Source: Chloroflexota bacterium (GTDB lineage Bacteria > Chloroflexota > Anaerolineae > Aggregatilineales > Phototrophicaceae). From it: a DNA stretch of 64,000 nucleotides. The stretch covers positions 186,001 through 250,000 of the forward strand of contig JAPOVL010000025.1 in NCBI GenBank assembly GCA_026708115.1. The letters run 5' to 3'. The position numbers were made by a program, and so were the translations under genes. This document shows positions 7,995-15,982 of this stretch, piece after piece; the first letter of the stretch is position 1; each line of letters opens with the position of its first letter. The notes below the pieces were generated by a model, which saw only the letters and a program-made list of their open reading frames with translations, did not search any database and was not told the DNA's origin.

Positions 7995-9188
7995 TTACTT
8001 GGGCGACCAGCTTATTTCGATTATTCGGCAATCAATTTCTGCCAACTGATGTAATGCTGTGCCATCCCGTTTGATCTTGAATATCCGACCACTCCCTCCC
8101 CTTCGTGGAGAAGTAGAAAAGGCAATCCACTCGCTGTCGGGGGACCATGAAATTCCTCCAAAATCGCCCGTGCTCATTGTTGTAACGTAATTCATGGCAC
8201 CTGTGTCAATATCGAGCAGATATATATGTTCTCCCTCGCTTTCATCAAGTGCTCGACCCTTTATTGCAATCCACTCGCTATTTGGGGACCATCGCGCGTC
8301 CTGAATCGCGTCCATCTTGAGTGAAGTGTCTTCGCTTCGACTTGTGACATTGAATACAGTCAGCGTTCTGTAATCAGAAAGCATGTCACGACTGTAGTAG
8401 AGAATCTGCTCATCGTTTGCTGCCCACGCTACCGCGTCAGGACGCGTTTCCGCTCGTGTCAATACACCCAAGTCCGAGCCGTCGGGATTCGTACTATAGA
8501 GAACAGCGCCGTGAGTACCAACGATAACAAGTCTGCGATCATCGGAAGACCAGTCAAAAACGCGCCGTCCCCAAGGATACGGCTTGATGTAGGAATTATA
8601 CGATCGACTTATTTCATGCCCGCTGTCAGATATTCTATGAATGGCTCCGCGGGTAATGAATGAAACAGATCTACCAACATTTGACCAACGAGGATCGATT
8701 TCTTCCGAGTGATTATAAGTCAAGCGCCTGGAATCCAAGCCATCAAAGCGCACTCGAAAAATCTCAAAATTTTCATCTGCCAGCATAGCCAGGAGAGAAT
8801 TGCCCCCCGCAACCACCGCCACCCAAATACCATCCGGCGACCAACTGAGATACTCGTAACTCTCGTGAGGACGAGCGTGAATCTGTTTCAAATGACTGCC
8901 GTCCGGCTCAACGACGTACACGCCGGCAGGCTGATTTCCATCATTTTGCTCGCAGATGAAGGCGATCAGATCCGATTCCTTGCTCGCCGGGGCAGGCGTG
9001 ATGATAGGCGGCCTGATGTTATGGTCGAGATGCCATTGCAGTTCCGGTGAAGTGAGAATAAATGGGAGGCTGCACAACAAGCCTAAGGCGATGCAAGCCG
9101 CCAGAAACAGCCGGCGGCAGCCGATGGCTCTGGACCCGGTGCCTTTTTTCGCCTTTTTCATAGAACCACATCTACCCGGACTATTCAC
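7995..9188 (-). CDS. Membrane-anchored TolB/WD40-like beta-propeller, cassette A
   Basis: A 397-residue protein with a signal anchor at about residues 25-46 (RRLFLAACIALGLLC...) and then propeller blades marked by repeated W-S-P-D/N motifs: LSWSPDGIWVAVV, FDWSSDDRRLVIVG, ARWSPNSEWIAIKG, ISWSPDSEWIAFS and a final ISWSPK. This is the PD40/WD40-like fold of TolB-type proteins, exposed outside the cytoplasm. The start may be the GTG used here or the ATG ten codons later (MKKAKK). It follows the JAMM effector by 200 bases of highly conserved spacer. Paralogues are at 21614-22804 and 23226-24413; bases 8143-8648 are identical to 21762-22267. Function unknown; a binding or immunity-like partner of the effector is only a guess. 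Confidence 0.85.
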   Translation of the reverse strand: MNSPGRCGSMKKAKKGTGSRAIGCRRLFLAACIALGLLCSLPFILTSPELQWHLDHNIRPPIITPAPASKESDLIAFICEQNDGNQPAGVYVVEPDGSHLKQIHARPHESYEYLSWSPDGIWVAVVAGGNSLLAMLADENFEIFRVRFDGLDSRRLTYNHSEEIDPRWSNVGRSVSFITRGAIHRISDSGHEISRSYNSYIKPYPWGRRVFDWSSDDRRLVIVGTHGAVLYSTNPDGSDLGVLTRAETRPDAVAWAANDEQILYYSRDMLSDYRTLTVFNVTSRSEDTSLKMDAIQDARWSPNSEWIAIKGRALDESEGEHIYLLDIDTGAMNYVTTMSTGDFGGISWSPDSEWIAFSTSPRRGGSGRIFKIKRDGTALHQLAEIDCRIIEISWSPK

Positions 9189-9388
9189 CCGATGACAGCC
9201 CTACAGGTCGTCATCAAGAACAGTGTAAACTTATCTGGCTCAATAGAATAGTCAAACTCGCTTTCAGCAGTTGTCAGGTTAACAAGCTAATGTGTTCCCC
9301 CACCTTCGACATCTGCCTTGTTTCGGTTGCGGTTTGCGCGGAATAGAGAAAATGAGGCGGCTCGCCTCATTCCTCCAGATCGGATCTC
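9189..9388 (-). promoter_or_regulatory. Conserved intercistronic leader between effector A and propeller A
   Basis: A 200-base non-coding spacer almost unchanged in cassette E (24414-24613) and present, truncated, before propeller D (22805-22987). It contains a perfect 9-bp hairpin AATGAGGCG-GCT-CGCCTCATT (9351-9371), followed on the minus strand by TTTTCT, and a GATGAC/GTCATC stem (9191-9215) just before the propeller start. Bases 9204-9503 match cassette E without a difference by eye. It may be an attenuator or a small RNA source. Confidence 0.6.
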
Positions 9389-11395
9389 CTAATCATATTG
9401 GGGCAAGACTTCTCCTACTTTTGGCAATCTGAATTTATCTTGCCCAGCTTGCCTGTTCACCCATTTTATCATCTCATCATAGTACGCTTTGAAGTCATCT
9501 TCGCTATACTCATGCGCCCGAAACATCATAGCTATGCCGATTGCCACACGATGCTCGAATACCGTAAAGCTTAGAGAACTTCCGACAGCTTTTTTTGCCC
9601 AACCAATAGCTTCACTAGCCCTGTGGCTATCGGCGTCGGCGCCCGGTGGAGCTTCTATGGTCATCAAATTGCTAATCATATCGAGCGTCGAGGCGGAGAC
9701 CGAAGGCTTCCCAATCAGCTCCTCCACCTTCCCTTGTTCCTGCCAAACCATGTGAATATCCCAATCTATAGCCGTGTCAACGGTTATGGCTGTTGGCGAG
9801 TCCATATCTTCAATGGTATTGACATAAGGGCTCGGCAGTCTGCCATCCATTTCCAGTATTTTCGCCAAGATTCGATCATTCTGTTCGAAAAGGACCGTAC
9901 CGATATCACGCAACTGCTCATTGACAGCGTGAAAGTTGACCGGATCGTGAAGCAATTTTAAGATATTCACATATAGCATGTTTCCGCCATATTCACCACC
10001 TTGCGACATAACGTGGTTAACGTTGCCCGCTTCGTGGAAAAACTCAATCCCGCTCTGGATTCCATTGGTCGCTTCCAGTATTTGATCTCTCAGGTCATAA
10101 GCCGCGGCTCTCCCCCCAGCAGTCGCAGTATGAGAGAATTCCTGCCATTTGCTCATCATATACAATACCTGCGCTTGATTGATCGGAACCCCCTCACGCC
10201 CTTCAAGAACCACATTGTTCCACAAGTGCTCTGCCAATGTCTGCGATACCCCTAGCGGCACATCTTTTAACGGAGGTAAGTAGATAGGTGTACCGTCTTC
10301 AATGTCAATGACAACTTGCTCCTCCTGCTCCATTACCCATTCCGGTTGATTCCCCTTCTCCGCCAATGTCTGCGTCCAAAAGGCCGTGCTCGATTCCACA
10401 TCTTCCCGCCACGACGGGTTCGCCACATAATTGGGGTCGTTGATGACGGCGGCAAGCTCCATGCCCTTTGCCCCACGAATATACACATAGCGATAACCGG
10501 ATGGCGTCACAACCGTCAAGGACTTGGCCCCCAACCAAAATGCCCCTTCCAGATCCGCCTGCGATGCCGCTGTGTTGTTGGGGTGATTGTGGATGAGCGC
10601 GATTTCCCGTCCCTCCACCATTTTTCTCTGTTCTTCCTGCAAGAAGGTATAGCTTCTGCTGCCATAACGCCAAAATACTTTCTCGCCAGTCTTGGTGTCA
10701 ATCGCGACTATACTTTCCCAGCGATCATCCGCCAGATCCGTCATGGTCTCCCGTCTGACGCGCTCCACACGCCTCCGGACCTGCTCCTCGGCGCGCTCAT
10801 CCGATTCATCATCCAGACCCGACTCGGCAAAATCATTCCTCCGCACTGTTGATTGGCTAAGGTAAAGCTGGAAATATATGTCGTTCTCGTTCTTGTACGC
10901 CTCTTCATAAGTTTGACTCAGATCATCGTTATACTCCGGCCGCAGATCTTGCAGATCATCCACAATCGTCCCGGGATGCACCGGATAACTGTCACTATCG
11001 TCAAGCGGTCGTTCTGTCTGTGAGATATCCGGCCGACTATGCCCTGATTGACTGGACGGCGGCGACACAGGTGGTGGCGGCAGGCTCCAGCCTCCAGTAT
11101 ATGGGGACGTGGACGTGGACGTGGATGGGGGCGGTGGCGGTGGCGGCAGGCTCCAGCCTCCAGTATACGGGGACGTGGACGTGGACGTGGATGGGGGCGG
11201 TGGCGGTGGCGGCAGGCTCGAGCCTCCAATATACGGGGACGTGGATGGAGGCACTGGCGGTGGCGGCAGGCTCCAGCCCCCAGTACTCGGCGGCGAGCTA
11301 GTAGACTCTTGCTCCTCTTCGGGCTCCTCCGTCTCCTCGCTGGAAGGAGGCGTCAGCCCCAAATGCATATACATATAGTAGTCATCGAAATTCAT
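9389..11395 (-). CDS. Cassette A effector: shared N-module, Pro-rich linker, JAMM/JAB-like metallopeptidase core
   Basis: A 668-residue protein. Order: short N-terminal tag MNFDDYYMYMHLGLTPP; acidic and proline-rich low complexity at about 17-120, including three LPPPPP-type repeats; a conserved module at about 124-212 (DISQTERP ... TIVDDLQDLRP ... NDFAESGLDDESDERAEE) shared with the effectors at 17022 and 24614; then a domain with the motif HNHP-n5-S-Q-A-D (His269, His271, Ser278, Asp281), the zinc signature of JAMM/JAB peptidases. An upstream Glu (Glu228, 238, 261 or 264) could complete the site. The C-terminal 350 residues are unassigned and end KVGEVLPQYD. No signal peptide or TM segment is seen. 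Strong site AGGAGGACGAA before the ATG. Target and export route unknown. Confidence 0.85.
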   Translation of the reverse strand: MNFDDYYMYMHLGLTPPSSEETEEPEEEQESTSSPPSTGGWSLPPPPVPPSTSPYIGGSSLPPPPPPPSTSTSTSPYTGGWSLPPPPPPPSTSTSTSPYTGGWSLPPPPVSPPSSQSGHSRPDISQTERPLDDSDSYPVHPGTIVDDLQDLRPEYNDDLSQTYEEAYKNENDIYFQLYLSQSTVRRNDFAESGLDDESDERAEEQVRRRVERVRRETMTDLADDRWESIVAIDTKTGEKVFWRYGSRSYTFLQEEQRKMVEGREIALIHNHPNNTAASQADLEGAFWLGAKSLTVVTPSGYRYVYIRGAKGMELAAVINDPNYVANPSWREDVESSTAFWTQTLAEKGNQPEWVMEQEEQVVIDIEDGTPIYLPPLKDVPLGVSQTLAEHLWNNVVLEGREGVPINQAQVLYMMSKWQEFSHTATAGGRAAAYDLRDQILEATNGIQSGIEFFHEAGNVNHVMSQGGEYGGNMLYVNILKLLHDPVNFHAVNEQLRDIGTVLFEQNDRILAKILEMDGRLPSPYVNTIEDMDSPTAITVDTAIDWDIHMVWQEQGKVEELIGKPSVSASTLDMISNLMTIEAPPGADADSHRASEAIGWAKKAVGSSLSFTVFEHRVAIGIAMMFRAHEYSEDDFKAYYDEMIKWVNRQAGQDKFRLPKVGEVLPQYD
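11083..11282. repeat. In-frame ~60-bp tandem repeat in effector A linker
   Basis: Units of about 60 bases (GGCGGCAGGCTCCAGCCTCC... with GGACGTGGACGTGGA) encode the SPYTGGWSLPPPPP linker of effector A. Three to four copies, the last ones diverged. This kind of array expands and contracts by slippage. Confidence 0.8.
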
Positions 11396-11783
11396 TTCGT
11401 CCTCCTAAGACATCAAGTTGATCTGTGAATGCGCCGGGCGCCTTTGCCCTGTCACAAGCCAGCCCACGCGGCGCAAAGCTCAATTCAATATGAGCGCTTG
11501 TCGATATTATAGAACATTTGTTCTATATGTCAACAACCATTTCCAATGCTGAATTGCTGCGGTTGCCGGTCGCGCAAATACAAGTTGACCTTTCCGCGCA
11601 TCATGCTCCCGCCGCGAGTTTTAGGCGGAACTGCCATTTTCAGGTATCATTCTGGTATACAAGCGCCGAATCGAAATTGAGACCGCGACGCATGAAGTCA
11701 GCAATTGACATCAAGGCGCGGTCCGCCAAGCCGAAATGCGCGTTAACGGAATGAGCGACTAAGAACCAAGAATGGGGATAACC
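11396..11783. other. Divergent intergenic region: conserved effector leader and duplicated pfk-type leader
   Basis: The half next to effector A (11396-11505) is a 5' leader conserved in effectors C and E (GCGCCGGGCGCCTTTGCCCTGT core). The half next to the arabinofuranosidase (about 11630-11715) resembles the leader and first codons of the phosphofructokinase-like gene at 19643, including TTCAGGTATCATTC, AAATTGAGACCGCGAC and an ATGAAG start, but the frame soon ends. A possible plus-strand -10 is TATCAT in TTCAGGTATCATTC. Confidence 0.6.
11506..11533 (-). promoter_or_regulatory. Effector A promoter with LexA-like palindrome in the spacer
   Basis: On the minus strand TTGACA (11528-11533), a 16-base spacer and TATAAT (11506-11511) form a consensus sigma-70-type promoter about 110 bases upstream of the effector ATG. 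The spacer is filled by the perfect 8-2-8 palindrome ATAGAACATTTGTTCTAT (11509-11526), which contains GAAC-N4-GTTC, the LexA-box pattern of Bacillus and Actinobacteria. A repressor bound there would block RNA polymerase. Homologous sites lie before effectors C and E. Confidence 0.75.
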
Positions 11784-13781
11784 ATGAATCGGACCACAGT
11801 CAACATTAACTTGGACCATGTCATCGGCGAGGCGCATGACCACCTCTATGGCGCCAACCTGGAGCATCTCGGGCAAGCCGTTTATGGCGGCGTCTGGGCG
11901 GAGATGCTGCGCGACCGCAAATTCGCCGGCAACGACTATATGTATAAATCGCCTAGCGAGGGACTGTACAACGTTCATCTCGGCATCGGTATTGTGGCGC
12001 CTTGGGAAGCAGCTAATCCAGATTATGAAGCCGTACTCTTTGCGCACGATAACAGCGACTTTTACACCGGACGCCAATCTCAGCGCATCAGCATTCGGCG
12101 CGCCGACGGCCAAGCCCGCGGTATCAAGCAAGGCAGCCTCTATTTGGAGAGCGAACGCGACTATGAACTTTGCCTGGTTCTCAAGGGTCAAGGACAATCG
12201 CTTGAGGTGCAGCTAGGCGACGAACGCTGGCAAATCGCCGAGCTAGGCGACGACTGGCAAAGCTATCAGCGCACTTTTACCGAAGCGGGCGCTGATCCAA
12301 AAGGCGAGCTGACATTGACGATACGGGAAGGCGCCGCCTGGATCGGTTGCGCCTCGCTCATGCCCAGCGACCACATTCGCGGCTTCCGCGCCGACGTGAT
12401 CGCCGCCATGCGCGACTGGTCGCCGACGCAACTGCGCTGGCCCGGCGGCAACTTCGTCTCGGCATATCATTGGGAGACCGGCGTCGGCGATCGCGACAAA
12501 CGCCCGACCTATCTCGACCCCGCCTGGTGGCTTTGGGAATCGAACGATGTCGGAACGGACGAATTCGTCGACTTGTGCCGCTTGGTCGGGGCCGAGCCAG
12601 TGCTGACAGCAAATATGGGCAACGGCACAGCCGAGGAAGCGCGGGCTTGGGTTGAATACTGCAATGGCGATGCCTCGACCGAGTATGGCGCGTTGCGCGC
12701 GGCGAACGGCTATGAGGAGCCGCACGACGTCAAGGTCTGGTTCGTGGGCAACGAGCAATACGGCAATTGGCAAGTCGGCCATGTCGACGCCGAAACCTAT
12801 GCTGCCAGCTACATCGAATTCGCGCGCGCCATGCGCGACGCCGATCCAGAACTCACGCTGATTGGCGTCGGCACGCCCGTTGATCTCTACGCCCACTGGA
12901 ACGAGACCGTACTGCCGATTGCCGGCCAGAAGATGGATCTCTTTAGCCTGCACTATTATTCGGTTCGCACGGAAAAGCAGCCAGTGACGCCCGATCCAGA
13001 AGAGATCTTCCTGCCGAAAATGGCTGCCTGGCACGAAGTGAGAGGCATGCTGGACGATACGCTCGCGATTGTGGACCAGCATTCACCGAAACCGCTGCCG
13101 ATCGCCTTTGACGAGTGGAATACCTACGTAAACGCCAAAGGCCCCAATTTCATCGAGAAATATAATCTGGCGGACGCGCTTTATACCGGGTCGATCATGA
13201 ACCTCTGTCTACAGCGCGCCGATCGCATTCATTACAGCGCCATCTATCACTTGACCAACGTTATGGGCTGCTATTTGATCGCGCCGCTATACAACTGGGA
13301 AGAGATCCATCTGGGTCGGCGCGGGGGCTGGGTGCCGGTTGATACCGGCGACAATCCCGCGCGGCCGGCCGTGATCAAGATGCCGGCGACGCTGGTTCTG
13401 GAATTGATGACACATCACCGCGGGCGGCAAGCGCTGCAGACAACTGTCGATTGCGGTACCTTTGCCAGCCCGGCAGCGGGCACCATGCCCGCCTTTGACG
13501 ACGTGCCCCTGATGAACGCCGCCACAACCCTTGATGCCGATGGCAAAGCGCTATTTGTCTCTCTGGTCAACTGCGGCGTCGACGAGCCGATGGGCCTATC
13601 GATAACGGGCGTCGAAGTTGAAACCGATGTCGATATGTACTGCGTATCGGGCGCCAGTCCCTTGGCGACCAATACTTTTGAAACGCCCGATACCGTCGCC
13701 ATCGAACATCAGTCGATGCCGCTCGATCAATTGCAGTTGCCGCCGCACAGCTTCGCCATGCTTGTCCTGCGCTTGAAGTGA
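11784..13781 (+). CDS. Alpha-L-arabinofuranosidase, GH51
   Basis: Releases terminal arabinofuranose from arabinan or arabinoxylan oligosaccharides; GH51 enzymes without a signal peptide act inside the cell, as here. The start at MNRTTVNINL follows GGGGATAACC; another Met lies four codons upstream. The 665 residues hold a jelly-roll insert (about 100-200) and a TIM barrel with LRWPGGNF, the acid/base Glu in WFVGNEQYGNW (about 324) and the nucleophile Glu in IAFDEWNTY (about 444). C-terminal beta domain ends in SFAMLVLRLK. It is divergent from effector A and followed by the convergent propeller of group B. Confidence 0.93.
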   Translation: MNRTTVNINLDHVIGEAHDHLYGANLEHLGQAVYGGVWAEMLRDRKFAGNDYMYKSPSEGLYNVHLGIGIVAPWEAANPDYEAVLFAHDNSDFYTGRQSQRISIRRADGQARGIKQGSLYLESERDYELCLVLKGQGQSLEVQLGDERWQIAELGDDWQSYQRTFTEAGADPKGELTLTIREGAAWIGCASLMPSDHIRGFRADVIAAMRDWSPTQLRWPGGNFVSAYHWETGVGDRDKRPTYLDPAWWLWESNDVGTDEFVDLCRLVGAEPVLTANMGNGTAEEARAWVEYCNGDASTEYGALRAANGYEEPHDVKVWFVGNEQYGNWQVGHVDAETYAASYIEFARAMRDADPELTLIGVGTPVDLYAHWNETVLPIAGQKMDLFSLHYYSVRTEKQPVTPDPEEIFLPKMAAWHEVRGMLDDTLAIVDQHSPKPLPIAFDEWNTYVNAKGPNFIEKYNLADALYTGSIMNLCLQRADRIHYSAIYHLTNVMGCYLIAPLYNWEEIHLGRRGGWVPVDTGDNPARPAVIKMPATLVLELMTHHRGRQALQTTVDCGTFASPAAGTMPAFDDVPLMNAATTLDADGKALFVSLVNCGVDEPMGLSITGVEVETDVDMYCVSGASPLATNTFETPDTVAIEHQSMPLDQLQLPPHSFAMLVLRLK

Positions 13782-13882
13782 GACCCTTGCTGCGCCCGCG
13801 CTGGATCGGAGCGACCGCTTGAGATAGACTTCCTATTAACGCCAACGATTCTAATCTCCAGCCCTTCGCGCTGTAGGTCCAG

Positions 13883-15004
13883 CTACTCCGGGCATTCATG
13901 CTCCAGGAATTCTTCACGCGTCTTATAGGGCAAAAGTGTATATTCATCGAACAGCTCAAAACCGTCGAACCGCCTTAACAACTTATAAGTCTTAACATCC
14001 CAAACGCGAATGTCCCCGAATTGTCCCACCACCGCAAATCGACCCCCATCCGGATGCCAGGCTATCGAGCTTAAGAAATATGAATTTGCCTGATACTCAT
14101 AATGAATCCCGCCCGATAGCCGCGCCAGCAATTCGCCACTCCCGCCATCAAACACACGGACAAGACAGCCCTCTGTGCTGGAGACAAAGCGCCGACCGTC
14201 CGGCGACCAGGCCACATCTAATGTCCAAATGAATTCGTCAATGTGAGAGTCGTACTCTGTGAAAACACTAATGAGCGACCCAGTTCTGATATCATACAGT
14301 TTTCCGTTAGTCGTTATGAGTTGATGCTCGCGATTGCAGTCCGTGGTATCGAAAACGGTGTCAGGGTCTACTGTTTGCAGCAGCTCCTTGCTTTTTATGT
14401 CAATGACATAAATTCCATGATGAGTTGCGATGACGATGACATCCTCGTCAAACCAACAGAATCCGACTGTGTAGTTGCTTAATGCTCCTCTTGCTCCTTC
14501 TTTGCGCTCAACAAAATAGAAAACTTCTTCGCCCGTGAGCGCGTCAAATATATGAGCTGTGCCACCATACGTGCCAACCACTATCAGATTGTCTTTTGGA
14601 TGCCATTGTATTGGTGTCCACGCGAGTAACCTTGTCGAGATCTCCGATACGACCTCGAGCTTGTCGATATCAATGATTTGAATCGGCGTCCTGCCATAGC
14701 GCACATCCCCCACCGCAAGCAGATCGCCGGCCGCGTTCCAGGACAGGGATCTGTGCGGGAGGTCCCATTCTTGCTTGGCTTGCCCTTGCTTCGGCTCATC
14801 ATTCTCAGTTTGCTTGACTTGCACATGCCCCATCTCATTGAACTCGGAATCAAATAACCAAACCCCGGTACTTGATGCGATAGCGATCATCTCGCCATCC
14901 GGGCGCCAGGCGATCGCCGCCGCCCAGCCCCGGTCCTGCCCAATCGTTGCTCCGCCCTGCCATAACACGACAAGCAAGATGACGATGGATATGATTCTAC
15001 TCAT
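13883..15004 (-). CDS. Exported WD40-like beta-propeller, group B
   Basis: About 373 residues: a signal peptide (MSRIISIVILLVVLWQGGATIGQ) then WD40-type blades marked by IAWRPDGEMIAIAS, LSWNAAGDLLAVGD, IQWHPKDNLIVVGT, VAWSPDGRRFVSST, IAWHPDGGRFAVVGQ and VWDVKTYKLLRRF. The chosen ATG overlaps the stop of the upstream metallopeptidase gene by 8 bases (ATGAGTAG), which points to translational coupling; an in-frame ATG three codons upstream is also possible. It differs in sequence from propellers A, D and E but has the same place behind an effector-type gene. Function unknown. Confidence 0.85.
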   Translation of the reverse strand: MSRIISIVILLVVLWQGGATIGQDRGWAAAIAWRPDGEMIAIASSTGVWLFDSEFNEMGHVQVKQTENDEPKQGQAKQEWDLPHRSLSWNAAGDLLAVGDVRYGRTPIQIIDIDKLEVVSEISTRLLAWTPIQWHPKDNLIVVGTYGGTAHIFDALTGEEVFYFVERKEGARGALSNYTVGFCWFDEDVIVIATHHGIYVIDIKSKELLQTVDPDTVFDTTDCNREHQLITTNGKLYDIRTGSLISVFTEYDSHIDEFIWTLDVAWSPDGRRFVSSTEGCLVRVFDGGSGELLARLSGGIHYEYQANSYFLSSIAWHPDGGRFAVVGQFGDIRVWDVKTYKLLRRFDGFELFDEYTLLPYKTREEFLEHECPE

Positions 15005-15761
15005 GCATATCATCTTCGAGTAACTGATCCAGGATTCCCTCCAATACTTTGCGGAATGCATTCCTTAAAGCAATGGCATTGTTTGTCATTTTTGCATCTG
15101 GTTCCTTCGAGACACGTCGCCAATCGATTTCCCGCGGACCGCAACCACCTCTTGCAGAACAATTGTAAAACTCGCCGCCAAGTGTTTCAAATTTGCCAAA
15201 GGATTCGGGTTGAACAGAGTAAATATGCAATGTCTCGCCTGAAACCTCAACGACGTCCGTCACAAAGGGCGCGATTCCCAGTTCGTTGTAGAGCGCTTCT
15301 TTTGCGCCAAACCCTTGAACCCCATATTTCGGTATCTGCATGTCTAAGATAAGACCGGCCTTTTCGCCAATCGCTCTCGATTGCCTATGGTAATCGCTTC
15401 CGGTTTCTTCATTTGGAACAAACTCATAAAGAGATTCGGTGTATCCCTCTCTTCTGTCGATGACATGTCCAAACTCATGGAGAATGGTTCCGAGAGTGAC
15501 ATCCACACCATACTCTGCTTCCGTGCTGGGCAGATTTCCCAGATACATGTTGTTAAGCTCATCCTTATATGGCACGGTTCCATCATCTTTAACATATGCC
15601 AGTGGTGTTCGGCCGTGGTAGTCTCCATCAGCCCTATCGTCCCCAAGATATATCACCAACTGTTCGTGCTCATGCTCATGCCCATGCGCAAGCGCTCCAC
15701 CCTCAATTTCATGCCAGTGTCCATGCCAGTGTGGACCCGTATCCAAATACCTGAGTCTCAA
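14997..15761 (-). CDS. His-rich HExxH metallopeptidase-like protein, 5'-truncated effector (group B)
   Basis: A 254-residue frame from a TTG start; a stop lies 20 codons further upstream and no ribosome site is seen, so this is probably the remainder of a longer effector. The N-terminus is crowded with His (HWHGHWHEIEGG, HGHEHEHEQ). HEFGHVID at residues 95-102 is a zincin HExxH motif; a third ligand may be in the following 40 residues (GYTESLYEF, SDYHRQ). The shared N-module of effectors A, C and E is missing. It is coupled to the downstream propeller by an 8-base overlap. It may be translated from another start or be decaying. Confidence 0.6.
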   Translation of the reverse strand: MRLRYLDTGPHWHGHWHEIEGGALAHGHEHEHEQLVIYLGDDRADGDYHGRTPLAYVKDDGTVPYKDELNNMYLGNLPSTEAEYGVDVTLGTILHEFGHVIDRREGYTESLYEFVPNEETGSDYHRQSRAIGEKAGLILDMQIPKYGVQGFGAKEALYNELGIAPFVTDVVEVSGETLHIYSVQPESFGKFETLGGEFYNCSARGGCGPREIDWRRVSKEPDAKMTNNAIALRNAFRKVLEGILDQLLEDDMHE

Positions 15762-15982
15762 GGTACGCTTCCCCCTGCCGATCCCACTCCTCGTCCCAGC
15801 CCTAGGACGCGAAATTCTTCAGGTAGGCTGTCAGATCGTCGAGATAGAAGTTGACGAACCTTTCCTGACGAAACAAGCCACCACATTATGTAGGGCGTGA
15901 ATGCCAACGGAGAGCTATGAGTCGCGCGGCTATGGAATTGGATTGATTATTTGGGGTGTTGACGGAGTTCAGTTTTCTATTC

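Noticed and set aside
11083..11282. Regularly spaced repeats resembling a CRISPR array
   Set aside because: Units of about 60 bases are directly adjacent, have no variable spacers and stay in frame with effector A.
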